Part shown: one piece after another, positions 60,576 through 62,000 of the stretch | How the letters are laid out: the number at the start of each line of letters is the position of its first letter | Position numbering within the stretch: the stretch's first letter is position 1 | DNA from: Neocallimastix lanati (nom. inval.) | Lineage: Eukaryota > Neocallimastigomycota > Neocallimastigomycetes > Neocallimastigales > Neocallimastigaceae | Direction: 5' to 3' | NCBI GenBank assembly: GCA_016946835.1 | Contig: JACVTC010000095.1 | Span: 297,501 to 359,500 of the forward strand | Length of the DNA: 62,000 nucleotides | Notes under the pieces: model-generated | What the model saw: the letters and a program-made list of their open reading frames with translations, nothing else | Database searches by the model: none | What the model was told of the DNA's origin: nothing | Translations under genes and position numbers: made by a program

Positions 60576-61411
60576 AACCAAATTCTTTATTAGTATAAAA
60601 TATAATATAAAAAAATGAAAAACTAATTATTATTATTATTATTTATTTATTATTATTATTATTATTGTTGTTATTTTAACAAATTTAAAATAAACAACCG
60701 ACCAATTAATCCAAACGAAAAAAAAAAAAAAAAAACATTCATTATAAATAGGTATATCAAAGAATATTGGATATTTCAACTCCATATACGCTTCAAAGAT
60801 GGATACTCGCTATTATATTATTAGCATTATTTTTATTTAGAATTATTATAGTTCAAGGTTATTATGTTGGTATGTATCTTATAAATAAATAAATATATGA
60901 CTTTTAATATTAATTAAAATATCTATTATATATATATATTAAAAAATATTATAAATATATTTAAAAGTTTTACTAATATTTTTTATTTTTATCTTTTTTA
61001 TAATTTTATCTTATTTTAATAATATTATTTTTCATATATATTTCTATACATTGTTCTATTTTTTATTTTTATTTTTATTTTTATTTTTTATTATTTATTT
61101 AATATTTAATTTAAATTAATTTAAAAAATAAAAAAAAAAAATTTTTTTTTTATATTTCATTTATATATCAATATCTATATCTATTTATAAATATTGTAGT
61201 CATATATACACTTGGTATTTATTTATTAACACAATTCACTTTGTTCTTATCACCACAATTTGGTACTCTTGAAATGGATATTATGGAAGATGATATAGAG
61301 GATGAACCTACACTTCCAGTTAATAATGATGATGAATTTAAACCTTTCATAAGACGTTTACCAGAATTCAAATTTTGGTAATTATTCAATTAATAAAACA
61401 TATATTATATA

Positions 61412-61443
<32 letters not shown>

Positions 61444-61965
61444 AAATGGACATAATCTATATCTATATTTATATCTATTTAGATATAATTATATAAAAAG
61501 AAAAGATTAATATATATATATATAATTAATGTAATATTTTAATATGTATTCTATAATTTTTTTTTATGATATTATAGGCATAATACTATCATAGCTACTT
61601 TACTAGCTTTTGTTTGTACTTTCATTCCATTCTTTGATATTCCAGTTTTCTGGCCAATTTTATTGTAAGTTAAATAAATAAATAAATAGATAGATAAATA
61701 GAGAGATAGGAAAAAAAAAAAGATTATATTATATTATATGATATATTATATATAAAATTATTAATTTATTATTATTTTATTTTTTCTTTACTATTTTATT
61801 TTATTTTTTTATTTTTTATTTATTTATTTATTTAATTTTTTTTTTAGAATGTACTTCATTATTATTACATATTTATCAATGAAAAAGCAAATTGATCATA
61901 TGATTAAGCATCGTTATGTACCATTTGATATTGGAAAGAAAAAATACAACCAAGTTGATAAATAA
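59809..61965 (+). CDS. RER1: RER1, Golgi-to-ER retrieval receptor
   Basis: Five exons, 59809-59880, 60752-60869, 61200-61377, 61578-61664 and 61848-61965, join in phase to give 190 residues, the usual RER1 length. The product retrieves escaped ER membrane proteins from the cis-Golgi in COPI vesicles by recognising polar residues in their transmembrane segments. Family marks are FFRKLSN plus VYQRILDISTPYTLQRW across the first splice, then IVQGYYVVIYTLGIYLL, the near-invariant FKPFIRRLPEFKFWHN, FDIPVFWPILLMYFII, and the tail QIDHMIKHRYVPFDIGKKKY. Four hydrophobic segments are present as in the family, with both ends cytoplasmic. Introns are 871, 330, 200 and 183 nt with GTAAAT, GTATGT, GTAATT and GTAAGT donors and TAG acceptors. 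The stop at 61963-61965 is only 35 bases from the window edge, and the gene is complete. Confidence 0.96.
59934..59999 (+). other. Possible alternative terminal (poison) exon in RER1 intron 1
   Basis: A strong acceptor (ten T then GTAG, 59921-59933) lies only 50 bases after the RER1 exon 1 donor. If used, it continues the frame for 21 codons (starting NIYEMDVQELPLN) to TAA at 59997-59999, giving a 45-residue truncated product with no membrane segment. The true exon 2 acceptor at 60750-60751 is the one that matches the family. This could regulate RER1 level through alternative splicing, or could simply be an unused cryptic site. Confidence 0.35.
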
Positions 61966-62000
61966 ATAAATAAATAAATAAATAGATAATAATAATAATA

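Overview
The window looks like nuclear DNA of an anaerobic gut fungus (Neocallimastigomycota). The coding exons are ordinary eukaryotic genes using the standard code (TAA, TAG and TGA all end genes here). They are separated by extremely AT-rich DNA full of A/T homopolymers and microsatellites, and the proteins carry long Asn, Gln and Ser tracts. Introns are AT-only, starting GTAAGT, GTAATA, GTAAAT or GTATGT and ending in AG. Only six protein genes occupy 62 kb. Dictyostelids are the main alternative, but the very low gene density and the fungal-looking RER1 and neurofibromin favour a gut fungus. This assignment is inference from composition and protein style.

Layout: 1-2.9 kb is low-complexity DNA. 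At 2.9-6.4 kb (+) lies a three-exon gene joining a RhoGEF (DH-PH) module to a TLD domain that is split by a low-complexity insert. At 8.3-15.0 kb (-) is a 2209-residue single-exon WD40/coiled-coil scaffold protein. The stretch 15-19.3 kb holds a 1.2-kb ATTTT satellite with regularly recurring spacers. At 19.3-28.2 kb (-) is a complete neurofibromin-type RasGAP (2872 aa, three exons). The stretch 28.2-32.6 kb is microsatellite desert. At 32.6-39.8 kb (-) is a 2219-residue disordered protein in two exons with three RFx[V/I] motifs.

39.8-54.8 kb has no intact gene. It contains a structured, unusually GC-rich element at 44.3 kb, a 4-kb symmetric cluster of inverted-repeat mobile elements (44.8-48.8 kb) enclosing a decayed retrotransposon Gag/protease fragment, and a 270-bp GC-rich insert flanked by exact 18-bp direct repeats (50.5 kb). 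It also carries a heptamer satellite present in opposite orientations at 41.7 and 51.8 kb. At 54.9-56.1 kb (+) is a four-exon gene for a small four-helix membrane protein. At 57.2-57.8 kb is a second copy of the structured element. At 59.8-62.0 kb (+) is a five-exon RER1 gene.

The genes are unrelated single-copy eukaryotic functions (Rho and Ras signalling, a scaffold, ER retrieval) and do not form a pathway or cluster. The two most unusual items are the RhoGEF-TLD fusion and the two-copy structured element near 44.3 and 57.2 kb, where paired changes preserve a hairpin.
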